The position numbers were made by a program, and so were the translations under genes. Under the pieces are notes generated by a model. That model was not told where the DNA came from. It saw only the letters and a program-made list of their open reading frames with translations, and made no database searches. A DNA stretch of 64,000 nucleotides, taken from Desulfocarbo indianensis. GTDB lineage: Bacteria; Desulfobacterota; Desulfarculia; Desulfarculales; Desulfarculaceae. The stretch spans positions 1,206,001-1,270,000 of the forward strand of contig LBMP01000001.1 in the NCBI GenBank assembly GCA_001184205.1. Direction: 5' to 3'. Within the stretch, counting starts at the first letter, position 1. Each line of letters begins with the position of its first letter. Of the stretch, positions 26,973-35,415 are shown piece by piece.

Positions 26973-27287
26973 GATTGAAGCTCCTTAGCTGCGGTGGTTC
27001 TTGAGTTCCGCCTGCTTAATTCGCCAGCTATATACGCAACTTCCGTACCATTTGTGCAAAAAGGGCGGTCCGGTTTGGGCGATAATATGGAACAACCTGT
27101 AATTATTGTCTATTTGATTGTCAGTCCTGGGCCGGCCCAGTGAGCGATAATTTTCACAAAGTATCATAACCATTGCTGACTGAGGAGATTTGGCCCAGCG
27201 GCCGGGGCAAAATGCCCCAAGCGCTTTTCCCGGAATGTATGAAGAGCAGGAAACAGCGCGGCTTCGGGGCTCCTTGGCCCCCCAAGT
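26973..27287. other. Upstream region of the FmdB-type gene
   Basis: Lies between surE and the FmdB-type gene, both on the minus strand. It has an AT-rich core (27020-27180). A loose minus-strand promoter TTGCAC, about 18 nt, GTATAT is present near 27028-27058. No gene is supported. Confidence 0.35.
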
Positions 27288-28055
27288 CTAACGGGGAGGT
27301 AGGTCCATGCCGGAACTCCGCAGCTCGGCCAACACGGGATCGTGGGTCATATCGTGGCGGATCGGGGTGATGGCCACGTAGCCGGCCTGCAAGGCGCTGA
27401 AGTCGGTTTCCAGGCCGGTGTCCTGGCCCATGGTTTCGCCGGCCTGCCAGTAATAGGTCTGCCCCCTGGGGTCCTTGCGCTCGATGAAGTTCTCCACCAG
27501 GCGGGCCTGGCTTTGCCGGGTGAAAAGCACGCCCTTGATCTGGTCGGCGGGCAAATCCGGCACGTTGACGTTGAGCGGAGTCAGGGGCGAGGCGGGCAAT
27601 TGGGGCAGCCGCCTCACCAGGTGGGCCGCGAACTTGGCCGCGAAGCCGTAATCGGCCGCCGCATGGGAATTCAGCGACACCGCGATGGCCTTGAGCCCCA
27701 GGATGGAGGCCTCGGTGGCCGCGGAGACGGTGCCCGAATACAGGAGGTTGACCCCCACGTTGGCCCCCCGGTTTATGCCGCTGATCACCAGGTCCGGCCG
27801 CTCCGGCAAAAGCTGGTTGACCGCCAGCTTCACGCAATCGGCCGGGGTGCCGTTGATGGCCCAGCCGTGAAAGCCGGTGCGGGAGCCCAGGAGGCGCACC
27901 CGGATGGGGTCGGCCAGGGTTATGGCGTGGCCCACGGCGGATTGCTCGCTCTCCGGCGCCACCACGCTCAGCTCGTGGGCTCCGTTCAAGGCGGCGTGCA
28001 GGGCCGCCAGGCCGGGGGCGTAAACCCCGTCGTCATTGGTGAGCAGTATCCTCAT
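27288..28055 (-). CDS. surE: 5'/3'-nucleotidase SurE
   Basis: 255 residues, full length. The N-terminal MRILLTNDDGVYAPG supplies the metal-binding Asp pair; VVAPESEQSAVGHAIT, GTPADCVKLA and ISGINRGANVG complete the SurE active-site set. SurE dephosphorylates nucleoside monophosphates in the cytoplasm. No ribosome binding site precedes the ATG, and a strong promoter ends only a few nt before it, so the mRNA is probably nearly leaderless. Confidence 0.96.
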   Translation of the reverse strand: MRILLTNDDGVYAPGLAALHAALNGAHELSVVAPESEQSAVGHAITLADPIRVRLLGSRTGFHGWAINGTPADCVKLAVNQLLPERPDLVISGINRGANVGVNLLYSGTVSAATEASILGLKAIAVSLNSHAAADYGFAAKFAAHLVRRLPQLPASPLTPLNVNVPDLPADQIKGVLFTRQSQARLVENFIERKDPRGQTYYWQAGETMGQDTGLETDFSALQAGYVAITPIRHDMTHDPVLAELRSSGMDLPPR

Positions 28056-28064
28056 GATGGCCGC

Positions 28065-28093
28065 AGTCTACTGGAGGCCCAGGGGGGTGTCAA
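28065..28093 (-). promoter_or_regulatory. Sigma-70-type promoter of surE
   Basis: On the minus strand, TTGACA (28093-28088), a 17-nt spacer and TAGACT (28070-28065). The -35 is consensus. The expected start of transcription, near 28058, is about three nt before the surE ATG at 28055. Confidence 0.75.
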
Positions 28094-28113
28094 ACGGCGT
28101 TGAGGTTACCCTG

Positions 28114-28371
28114 GCCCGCATATTTCATGAGGGCCGGGCGGTCCGGCCGCGCCAGGTGCCCGTCGCCTGCGTTGCCGCCTGCGCCAAGTCGTCGCTGTAG
28201 TTTAAACTACACCTGCCTCCTTGGCTGGCCGGTCGCCTTGGCGGCGGCCAACTGGCTGTGCCGGACCGGGTGACGGAATGCGGCCTTTGCATACGAGGCT
28301 TGTTCTTTTATCAGCCCATCATGATCGACAAATCCGCTAACGACCACCCAACCCTCATGAAATATGCGGGC
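28114..28371. repeat. MITE-like element with perfect 20-bp terminal inverted repeats
   Basis: The left end GCCCGCATATTTCATGAGGG (28114-28133) is exactly complementary to 28352-28371. The 258-bp body codes for nothing recognisable and has a 14-bp palindrome, GTAGTTTAAACTAC, at 28197-28210. Its right ~115 bp (from about 28258) is related, by eye at roughly 75% identity, to 37740-37852. It lies between divergent surE and htpX, ending 12 nt before the htpX -35. No transposase is inside. Target duplication not evident. Confidence 0.75.
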
Positions 28372-28382
28372 TGGCGGCCTCG

Positions 28383-28411
28383 TTGACAAGCAACCCGGTG
28401 GGCCCTACCTT
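28383..28411 (+). promoter_or_regulatory. Candidate promoter of htpX
   Basis: TTGACA (28383-28388), 17-nt spacer, TACCTT (28406-28411). Consensus -35, weak -10. It begins 12 bp outside the MITE-like element and 77 nt upstream of htpX. A heat-shock-type promoter was not seen. Confidence 0.5.
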
Positions 28412-28459
28412 TAGGCCATATTCGTTGACGCCGCCGGCCGGCGCTGACTGGAGAAGGAG

Positions 28460-29425
28460 ATGAATCAACTGAAGACGGTGCTTCTTTTGGGGCTTTTGAC
28501 CGGACTCTTGGTGGTCCTGGGCGGGGTCATCGGCGGGCGCGGCGGCATGGTCATCGCGCTCATCCTGGCCGCGGCCATGAATTTCTTCTCCTATTGGTAT
28601 TCCGACAAGATCGTGCTCAGGATGTATCGCGCCCGGCCAGTGAGCGAGGAAGAAGCGCCCGGCGTGTACGGCATGGTGGAGGAGCTTTGCCGCCAGGCGG
28701 GGCTGCCCCTCCCCAGGGTGTACGTCATAGACGATGATACGCCCAACGCCTTCGCCACCGGCCGCGACCCCGAGCACGCGGTGGTGGCGGTCACCACCGG
28801 CATCCTGCGGATTTTGTCGCCCAGGGAACTGCGCGGCGTCCTGGGCCACGAGCTGGCTCACGTGAAAGACCGCGACATCCTGATCTCCTCGGTGGCGGCC
28901 ACCCTGGCCGGGGCCGTGATGGTCCTGGCCAACCTGGCCCGCTGGAGCATGTTTTTCGGCGGCTCGCGGGACGATGAGGAAGGCGGCGGCCTGGGCATGG
29001 TGGGCGTTTTGCTCATGTCCATCCTGGCTCCCCTGGGGGCCATGCTGGTGCAGATGGCGGTGAGCCGCAGCCGGGAATACCTGGCCGATCAGGAGGGCGC
29101 CGCCATGGCCCGGGACCCCCAAGCCCTGGCCAGCGCGCTGACCCGCCTGCAAGAGGCCAATCAGCGACAGCCCATGCATGACGCCCAGCCGCAGACCGCC
29201 CACATGTTCATCGTCAATCCTTTGAGCGGCGGCGGGCTGACCAATCTTTTCTCCACCCATCCGCCCATGGAGGAAAGGGTGGCCCGCCTGCGGGCCATGG
29301 CCGGCCAGGGCGGCTACGCGCCGCCGCCCGCCGGGCCCCGGCGCCACGCGGCCCCGCCGCCGCCCCCGCCGCCGCCCCCGCCAGCCAACGGCCGCAACGG
29401 GGGAGGGAAGATCGATTGGTCATGA
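28460..29425 (+). CDS. htpX: Membrane zinc metalloprotease HtpX
   Basis: 321 residues, ATG preceded by GGAGAAGGAG. Two N-terminal membrane segments (residues ~5-24 and 27-45) are followed by the M48 zinc motif [10 protein letters not shown], a second hydrophobic pair (~150-210), and the downstream Glu in [14 protein letters not shown]. HtpX degrades misfolded inner-membrane proteins. The C-terminus has a proline/histidine-rich tail not found in the E. coli enzyme. The stop overlaps the start of the HtrA gene (ATGA), so both proteases are co-translated. Confidence 0.95.
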   Translation: MNQLKTVLLLGLLTGLLVVLGGVIGGRGGMVIALILAAAMNFFSYWYSDKIVLRMYRARPVSEEEAPGVYGMVEELCRQAGLPLPRVYVIDDDTPNAFATGRDPEHAVVAVTTGILRILSPRELRGVLGHELAHVKDRDILISSVAATLAGAVMVLANLARWSMFFGGSRDDEEGGGLGMVGVLLMSILAPLGAMLVQMAVSRSREYLADQEGAAMARDPQALASALTRLQEANQRQPMHDAQPQTAHMFIVNPLSGGGLTNLFSTHPPMEERVARLRAMAGQGGYAPPPAGPRRHAAPPPPPPPPPPANGRNGGGKIDWS

Positions 29426-30810
29426 AGAAGGCCCTGTCACGCAGCCCGATTCGCGCCCTGACCATGGCGCTGGCCATGGCCCTGGCTCTGGCCCCCGGCT
29501 GGCCCGCGGCCTGGGCCGATCAGGCCGGCAGGGTGACGCCGGTGGTCAAGGTGGTGCGCCAGACCGCGCCCGCGGTGGTGAACATCTCGGCCAAGGGGCG
29601 CGCCAGCATCCGCCCCTTCCGCTCGGGCGATGAAAACATAGACCGCTTTTTCGAGGAATTCTTCGGCCCCATGGAGCGGGAGCATTCCAGCCTGGGCTCC
29701 GGGGTGATCATAGACGGGGCCAAGGGGCTCATCGTCACCAACAGCCACGTGGTGAGCCGGGCCAGCCAGATCATGGTGCAGCTGGCCGACAACCGGCGCT
29801 TCGCGGCCAAGGTGCTGGGCGCGGACCCGGACGGCGATTTGGCCCTCCTGCGGATCGAGGCGCCGGGGCCTTTGCCCCAGGTGCGCCTGGGCGACAGCGA
29901 TCAGCTCATGATAGGCGAAAGCGTCATCGCCATCGGCAACCCCTTCGGCCTGAGCCACACGGTTACCTCCGGCGTGGTGAGCGCCCTGCACCGCAAGGTG
30001 AAAGCCGGCCAGGGCAAATGGCTGGACGATCTGATCCAGACCGACGCCAGCATCAATCCCGGCAATTCGGGCGGCCCCCTCCTCAACGCCGACGGCGAGG
30101 TGATCGGGGTCAACACGGCCATCTACGCCAACGCCCAGGGCATCGGTTTCGCCATCCCGGTGAACCGCCTGAAACGCATCGTCAGCGATCTGGCCCGCCA
30201 CGGCGAGGTGATACCCGCCTGGCTGGGCCTCAAGCTGCAGGATTTGAACCCGGCCCTGGCCGCCCACTTCGGCCTGAAGCAGGCGCGGGGGGTCCTGGTG
30301 CGCGAGGTCAGCCCGCAAAGCCCCGCCGCCCAGGCGGGCTTCAAACGCGGCGAATTGATTCTGGCCATGCAGGAGAGGCCCCTGGAGGACACCAGCGATT
30401 ACCTGGCGCGCCTAAGGGGCGTGTCGGTGGGCCAGATGGTGAGCATCCAGGTGCTCTCCGGCGGCCGCACGGTCACCCGCCAGGTGCTGGCCAAGGCCTT
30501 CCCCCTGGAGCGGGCCATGGAGGAGGCCTGGCGGCGGCTGGGCTTCAGGGTGCGCGAGATGCGGCAGGAGGACGCCGTGCGCCACCGCGCCCGGCCGGGC
30601 TCGGCGGTGGTCATTTCGCAGCTCAGGCCTGACTCCCGGGCGCTGGACATCGGCCTGCGCCCCGGCGACCTGGTGCGCCAGGTGGGCGAGACGCCCACGC
30701 CCAATCTGGCCGTTTTCCAGCGTGAGATAGCCAAGCACCGCCTGCTGAACCGCATCACCATCCTGGTGCAGCGCGGGCCGGCCTCGCAGTTCATAACCCT
30801 GGGCCAATAG
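29422..30810 (+). CDS. DegP/HtrA-type periplasmic serine protease
   Basis: 462 residues from the ATG at 29422, which overlaps the htpX stop. Signal peptide residues ~1-33 end in AWA. The trypsin-like domain has the triad His109 (TNSHVV), Asp139 (DGDLALLRI) and Ser216 (GNSGGPLL). Two PDZ domains follow (~265-350 and ~370-455), as in DegP/DegQ. It is a periplasmic quality-control protease; coupling to HtpX gives one envelope-stress operon. Could be called degP or degQ; the sequence does not decide. Confidence 0.94.
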   Translation: MKKALSRSPIRALTMALAMALALAPGWPAAWADQAGRVTPVVKVVRQTAPAVVNISAKGRASIRPFRSGDENIDRFFEEFFGPMEREHSSLGSGVIIDGAKGLIVTNSHVVSRASQIMVQLADNRRFAAKVLGADPDGDLALLRIEAPGPLPQVRLGDSDQLMIGESVIAIGNPFGLSHTVTSGVVSALHRKVKAGQGKWLDDLIQTDASINPGNSGGPLLNADGEVIGVNTAIYANAQGIGFAIPVNRLKRIVSDLARHGEVIPAWLGLKLQDLNPALAAHFGLKQARGVLVREVSPQSPAAQAGFKRGELILAMQERPLEDTSDYLARLRGVSVGQMVSIQVLSGGRTVTRQVLAKAFPLERAMEEAWRRLGFRVREMRQEDAVRHRARPGSAVVISQLRPDSRALDIGLRPGDLVRQVGETPTPNLAVFQREIAKHRLLNRITILVQRGPASQFITLGQ

Positions 30811-30829
30811 CCCCGCAAAAAAATAAGGG

Positions 30830-30880
30830 CCCGCCTGCCAGGAGACGAGCCCAACCGAGGATTTCAGGCGGGGGCGTTTT
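30830..30880 (+). terminator. Possible terminator after the HtrA gene
   Basis: CCCGCCTG at 30830-30837 pairs with CAGGCGGG at 30865-30872, followed by GGCGTTTT. The loop of 27 nt is long and the T-run is short, so this is a weak terminator call. It lies between convergent genes. Confidence 0.4.
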
Positions 30881-31015
30881 CGCGAACCCCCGTCCCAAGG
30901 CTTGCAAGCCAAGCGGCGTTTTGGCGCGCGGTGTTTTCGTTTGCGGCCCGGCTGCCTGCCAAAGCCTGGCCGGGCGTTTTGGCGTGCGCGGCGTTTTCGC
31001 CGGCCGGGCCCGCCT

Positions 31016-31525
31016 TTAGAAGGATGCCATGGCCGCCACTTCCGCCGCGGTGAGCACCTTGTCAATGTCCAGCAAAATCTTAACCTTGTCACCCACCTTG
31101 GCCATGCCGAGGATAAAGGCGGTATCCAGGTTGACGCCGAAGCTGGGGGTGGGCTCCACTTCGCTGCCCTTCACATCCACAACTTCGTTGACCCTGTCAA
31201 CTACGATGCCCATCTGCACGGTGCCGTTTTCGGCGGTGACCTCCACCACGATGACGCAGGTGCGGTCGTCGGGCTCCTTGTAGGGCAGACCGAATTTGAG
31301 GCGTAGATCCACCACGGGGATCACCTTGCCACGCAGATTTATAACGCCCAAAACGAAATCCGGGGTCTTGGGCACCGGAGTGATATCCATGAGGCCGATG
31401 ATTTCCCGCACCCGCAATATCTCGAGGCCGTATTCTTCCTCGGCCAGGTCAAAGGTGAGATACTTGCCCGCGATGCGATCGGCTAAAGAAACCTGGACTT
31501 CGGCGGCCTGGCCAGCGTTGGACAT
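31016..31525 (-). CDS. cheW: CheW-type chemotaxis coupling protein
   Basis: 169 residues from the ATG at 31525, preceded by GGAGG; an upstream in-frame start is less likely. The CheW core is clear: YLTFDLAEEEYGLEILRVREII, PDFVLGVINLRGKVIPVVDLR, IVVDRVNEVVDV and ILLDIDKVL. It links receptors to the CheA kinase. No cheA or receptor gene is in the window, so this is an orphan or auxiliary copy. It follows the HDOD-kinase gene by 76 nt on the same strand and may share its signalling pathway. Confidence 0.93.
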   Translation of the reverse strand: MSNAGQAAEVQVSLADRIAGKYLTFDLAEEEYGLEILRVREIIGLMDITPVPKTPDFVLGVINLRGKVIPVVDLRLKFGLPYKEPDDRTCVIVVEVTAENGTVQMGIVVDRVNEVVDVKGSEVEPTPSFGVNLDTAFILGMAKVGDKVKILLDIDKVLTAAEVAAMASF

Positions 31526-31601
31526 GCTAGTCCTCCCCATAAGAGTTGCTCAATTCTGCGGGTAATTATGGCCTAACTCGCTAAAAATATGCAACCCTTT
31601 G

Positions 31602-33257
31602 TTAAAACTCGCCTACCGGTGAGGCTTGGGGCAGGGCGGCGGTGAGCACGAAGCCGGCTCCCTTGGGAGCCGAGCCCGCGGAAAGATAGCCCCCGTGGGC
31701 TTCCATGATGCGGCGGGCCTTGGCCAGGCCCAGCTCGGGTCCGAAATGCTTGCCGGCCAGGACGTCTTCCTTGATCTGGGGGGAGCCCGGCCCGAAAATC
31801 GTTACCGAGGCCCAGCCGGATTTTTCTCCTAAATGCAGGTGCATGGACCCCTTGGGCGCGTCCAGGAGAGCGGCCCCGTAGCGGATTACATTTTTTACCG
31901 CGGTGGCCAGGCCCTCGGGGTCGGCCAGCACCGGCACCCGGCCCTGGGGCAGATGCCATTTCATGGGGGGAAGGCCGTCGGCCGGGCCGCCGGGCGGCTC
32001 GTTGGCCAAGGTTTTGCTCAGTTCCGCCAATATCTTGCTCAGGTCCACCGGCCTCCGCTGAGGATGATAGGGCGCGGCCACCGAGACCATCTCCGAAAGC
32101 ACCTGATCCAGGCGCGCGGCTTCCGAGATGATGACCTGGGCGTAGCTCTTGGCCCTTTCGCTGGATTCCATCTGGCTGGCCAGGCGGCGGGCGAAGCCGC
32201 CCACGCTCATGAGGGGATTGCGGATTTCGTGGGCCACCGCCTCCAGGGTGTTGACCATGGCCTGCTCCCGCAGGCGTTCGCTCTCCTTTTCCGGTCCACC
32301 GGCCATGCCCTCCTCCACCACCTTGCGCAGGGCCGGCTCCATGCGCCGGGAGAGACGGGAGAGCGCGGCGTTGGCCTTTTCCATCACCGCCAAGAGGTCC
32401 GCGTCCTGGTTCAGTTCGATGTCCATGGCCTGGGCCGCGTCGCCCACGTAGGATAACGCCGAGGCCAGCACCTGGTTCACCGCCTCGTCGTCCAGGCCGA
32501 ACCAGCGCCAGGCCACCTGATAAATATCGGTGAGCCGCACCTCGGGCAGGAAAAAAGCCTCGGTGGCCTGCCTGGCGAAATCGGCCACCTCCACCAGGAT
32601 GGGCGCCCGCTGGGCGGCGGGGTCGCCGATGATCTGCATGGCCTCGATCAGAACCTGGGGCAGTCCCCAATGGCTGAGCAGTTGGCGTCCCACCTCCCGG
32701 TGGTTTATGCCGAAACTGTCCTCGGCCCATTTGAGCTGGGTTTTTAGCGAGGAGCCGAAGCCGGGAAAGCCCGCCATCTCCTCGGGCTTCAACACCCAGA
32801 CGAGGAGCGGCAGGCCCATTTCCATGAGGAGGCCGGCCACGAAGGCCTCCTCCTTGCAATCCAGGGCCAGGCGGTTGGCCGTCTCCCTGGCCAGCACCGA
32901 GCGGTGCAGGGAGGCCCGCCAGAAAAGATTGAAATCCTGAGCGCCTTTTTTCAGGGGAAGGGTGTCGCGCAGGCTTATGGACAGGGCCATGATGCGCACC
33001 TCGCGCAGGCCCAGGAGCACCACGGCCCGCGAGATGCCGGTAATGTCGTCTTCGCTGCGGCGCAGGGCGGGGCTGTTGACCAGGCGCAGGAGCCGGGCGG
33101 TGAGGCCGGGGTCCTGCTCTATGATACGGGTCAAATCCTGCACCGAGGAACGATCGTCCGCGGCCAGTTCCACCAGGCGCACCGCCAGGGGGGAAATACT
33201 GGGCACGGAGCCGGTTTTCAGGATACGCTCTAGTATCTCGGCCCGCTTATCGGTCAT
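31602..33257 (-). CDS. HDOD domain fused to histidine kinase
   Basis: 551 residues. Residues ~15-215 are an HDOD domain (VPSISPLAVRLVELAADD, RLVNSPALRRS, AVVLLGLREVR). After a helical section comes a HisKA domain with the H-box AVAHEIRNPLMSVGG at about 350, then an HATPase_c region with the N-box VKNVIRYGAALL and G2 GPELGLAKARRIMEAHGG. The G1 box is FGPGSPQ rather than DxGxG, so ATP binding may be weak. No membrane segment: cytoplasmic. Partner regulator not adjacent; CheW lies downstream. Confidence 0.88.
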   Translation of the reverse strand: MTDKRAEILERILKTGSVPSISPLAVRLVELAADDRSSVQDLTRIIEQDPGLTARLLRLVNSPALRRSEDDITGISRAVVLLGLREVRIMALSISLRDTLPLKKGAQDFNLFWRASLHRSVLARETANRLALDCKEEAFVAGLLMEMGLPLLVWVLKPEEMAGFPGFGSSLKTQLKWAEDSFGINHREVGRQLLSHWGLPQVLIEAMQIIGDPAAQRAPILVEVADFARQATEAFFLPEVRLTDIYQVAWRWFGLDDEAVNQVLASALSYVGDAAQAMDIELNQDADLLAVMEKANAALSRLSRRMEPALRKVVEEGMAGGPEKESERLREQAMVNTLEAVAHEIRNPLMSVGGFARRLASQMESSERAKSYAQVIISEAARLDQVLSEMVSVAAPYHPQRRPVDLSKILAELSKTLANEPPGGPADGLPPMKWHLPQGRVPVLADPEGLATAVKNVIRYGAALLDAPKGSMHLHLGEKSGWASVTIFGPGSPQIKEDVLAGKHFGPELGLAKARRIMEAHGGYLSAGSAPKGAGFVLTAALPQASPVGEF

Positions 33258-33374
33258 GTTGCCTATTCTGTTCGGTTTGGCAGACGGGACAGGCTAATGC
33301 TAATCATAACATTTACAAGGCGCGGAACGCACCACCTGTTGACCGCGGCCTCGCCGGCCAGTAGTTTTTAGGCC

Positions 33375-34259
33375 ATGCGCTATGATGGCCCCATATACCG
33401 TCCGCCCTCGGAGGCGGACAGCCTTTTGGTGCAGGCCACGGTGGGTTGCCCCCACAACAAGTGCTCCTTTTGCATGGTCTATAAAAAGGGCCCCCGATTC
33501 AAGGTGCGCCCCCTGGGGGAGATCAAGGCCGACCTGGCCGAGGCGGCCGGCCTTTACGGCGCGCGGGCGCGCAGCCTGTTTCTGCCGGCGGGCAACAGCC
33601 TGGCCATGCCCACCGGGCAATTGACAGAGGTCTGCCGGGAAGCCCTCAGCTTGATGCCCCATTTGGAACGCATCACGGTGTATGCCTCCATGGCGGCCAT
33701 CGAGGCCCATGGGCCGCAGGGCCTGGCCCGCCTGCGCCGGGCGGGTTTGCGCCGCCTGCACGTGGGCCTGGAATCTGGCCACGGCCCCACCCTGGCCAGG
33801 GTCAAGAAGGGGACCGACCCGGAACAGCAGGCGCGGGCCGGCGCCATGGCCCTGGAGGCCGGCCTGGAGCTGTGCCTCTACGTGCTCCTGGGGCTGGCCG
33901 GGCCGGAGCAATCCCTGGACCACGCCCGGGCCACCGCCCAGGTCATCAACCGGATAAACCGGGCCGGCCAACTCACGGTGCGCCTGCGCACCCTGGTGCC
34001 CAAGGTCAACACCCTGCTCCTGCACCAGATGCGGCGGGGCCGCTTCACCCTTTGCACCCCCCACGAGATAATCGCCGAAACAAGAGAATTGCTGTCCGGT
34101 CTCAGCGGGCCCCTGGAGCTCCACAGCGATCATTACACTAATTACCTGAACCTGCGCGGCCGCCTGCCCCGCGACCGGCGCATCTTGCTGGAAGGGCTGG
34201 AACGGGCCGGCCGGCTGCCCAGGGAGGCCTTCCGCCCCGACTTCGTGGGAGAGCAATGA
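33375..34259 (+). CDS. Radical SAM protein (CX4CX2C type)
   Basis: 294 residues. The cluster motif is CPHNKCSFC (CX4CX2C), near residue 25, in the context VGCPHNKCSFCMVYK, typical of a widespread uncharacterised radical SAM group. LHVGLESGHGPTLARVKKG is the SAM-binding strand region. No auxiliary cysteines follow, so it likely holds one cluster. It is isolated between divergent and co-directional genes. Function is unknown. Confidence 0.85.
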   Translation: MRYDGPIYRPPSEADSLLVQATVGCPHNKCSFCMVYKKGPRFKVRPLGEIKADLAEAAGLYGARARSLFLPAGNSLAMPTGQLTEVCREALSLMPHLERITVYASMAAIEAHGPQGLARLRRAGLRRLHVGLESGHGPTLARVKKGTDPEQQARAGAMALEAGLELCLYVLLGLAGPEQSLDHARATAQVINRINRAGQLTVRLRTLVPKVNTLLLHQMRRGRFTLCTPHEIIAETRELLSGLSGPLELHSDHYTNYLNLRGRLPRDRRILLEGLERAGRLPREAFRPDFVGEQ

Positions 34260-34337
34260 CCCCGTCTTGTGAGCGGCGGGCGGGGATGCTATAGTCACGC
34301 CAGTTTGTTCATTTTTAGCAACTTGCAAGGAGATTCT

Positions 34338-35072
34338 ATGCCCAGCGGCGGCTATGAAGACATGGGGCCCAAGATCGATTTGGACGCCCAGCCCGATGAG
34401 CCCAGCTACATGCGGCAAGACTACCGCGAGCCCCTGCGCTCCCCCGACCGCGAGCCCGCGCCCTCCGGCGCCTATCGGCGGGAGGCCTCCGGCGGCGGCA
34501 AGGGGCTGGCCCTGGCGAGCCTGGCCATCTCGCTCTTGGCCCTGTTGATCGCCCTGTGGGGGCTTTGGTCCCAGCCCGACATGGTGAGCGGGCCGCCGCT
34601 TTCGCCCGAGGTGGTGCCCGGCGGCGCGGCGGAAAGGGTGGCCAAGCTGGAAAAGGACGTTAGCCAGCTCATGCTGCGCCTGGTCACCCAGGAAAAGGAG
34701 TTGCAGTCTCTGGCCAACAAGGCCGGCACCGTGACCCAGCTCACCGAATTGAACGCCAAGGTCGCCGCCCTGCAGGACCGGCTGGACGCGCGGGCCGTGG
34801 ATGAGCGCGTGTCTTCCCTGGCCCGCAAAAGGGAGCAGGAGCCCGCGCCCAGGGCCGAGCAAAAGCCCGCGCCGCGGGCCGCCGAACCCCAGGCCAAGCC
34901 CGAGCCGGCCAGGAGCGAGCGCAAGAAGCAAACCTACACCGTGCGGCGGGGCGACACCCTTTTCACCGTGGCCCAGCGCTACAAGGTGCGCATGTCCGAC
35001 CTCATGTCCTGGAACAAGATCAAAAAGGGCGACGTGCTCAAGGTGGGCGACAAGCTGGTCATCTACAAGTAG
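34338..35072 (+). CDS. Membrane-anchored LysM protein
   Basis: 244 residues from the ATG at 34338 with AAGGAGA upstream. The N-terminal ~55 residues are acidic/basic and disordered, then one membrane segment (LALASLAISLLALLIALWGL, ~57-76), a coiled coil (ERVAKLEKDVSQLMLRLV onward, ~98-160), a Pro/Lys/Glu-rich linker, and a C-terminal LysM domain starting YTVRRGDTLFTVAQRY. Type II topology would put LysM in the periplasm on peptidoglycan. A cell-wall tether role is inferred. Confidence 0.85.
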   Translation: MPSGGYEDMGPKIDLDAQPDEPSYMRQDYREPLRSPDREPAPSGAYRREASGGGKGLALASLAISLLALLIALWGLWSQPDMVSGPPLSPEVVPGGAAERVAKLEKDVSQLMLRLVTQEKELQSLANKAGTVTQLTELNAKVAALQDRLDARAVDERVSSLARKREQEPAPRAEQKPAPRAAEPQAKPEPARSERKKQTYTVRRGDTLFTVAQRYKVRMSDLMSWNKIKKGDVLKVGDKLVIYK

Positions 35073-35415
35073 CCCCGCGGGGCCAAGCCAATGCTTTAAT
35101 CAGGGCCGGCGGGCGATTTAGCCGGCCGGCCCTCTGCGCGTGAGCCCTTGCCCAGCGTCATGAAAACACGGGATGGCAACGAGCGGCCGCTTCCGTCGCG
35201 CCCCGCCCTTGGCACAAGCAACCGCCATCCGGTTCGCATAAGTTTTAAACGGCAAGCTTTGGGCGGGACGTCCGCCGGCTTGCGACTGAAGGTGGAGTGA
35301 CTTCTTCCGGCCGGCCTGCCCGGCCGGGGCGAGGCTGCGCCGGGTTTTGGCCTGCCGGGCCTTGGGTCGGCGGGCGAGTTCCCATCGGGCCGGGATGGGG
35401 GGGAGGGAAAGCAAA
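35073..35415. other. Intergenic region with one GC-rich hairpin
   Basis: AGGGCCGGC at 35102-35110 pairs with GCCGGCCCT at 35125-35133, loop 14 nt, 30 nt after the LysM gene stop. No T-run follows, so it may be a weak or factor-assisted terminator or an mRNA stabiliser. The remainder contains no supported gene. Confidence 0.45.
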
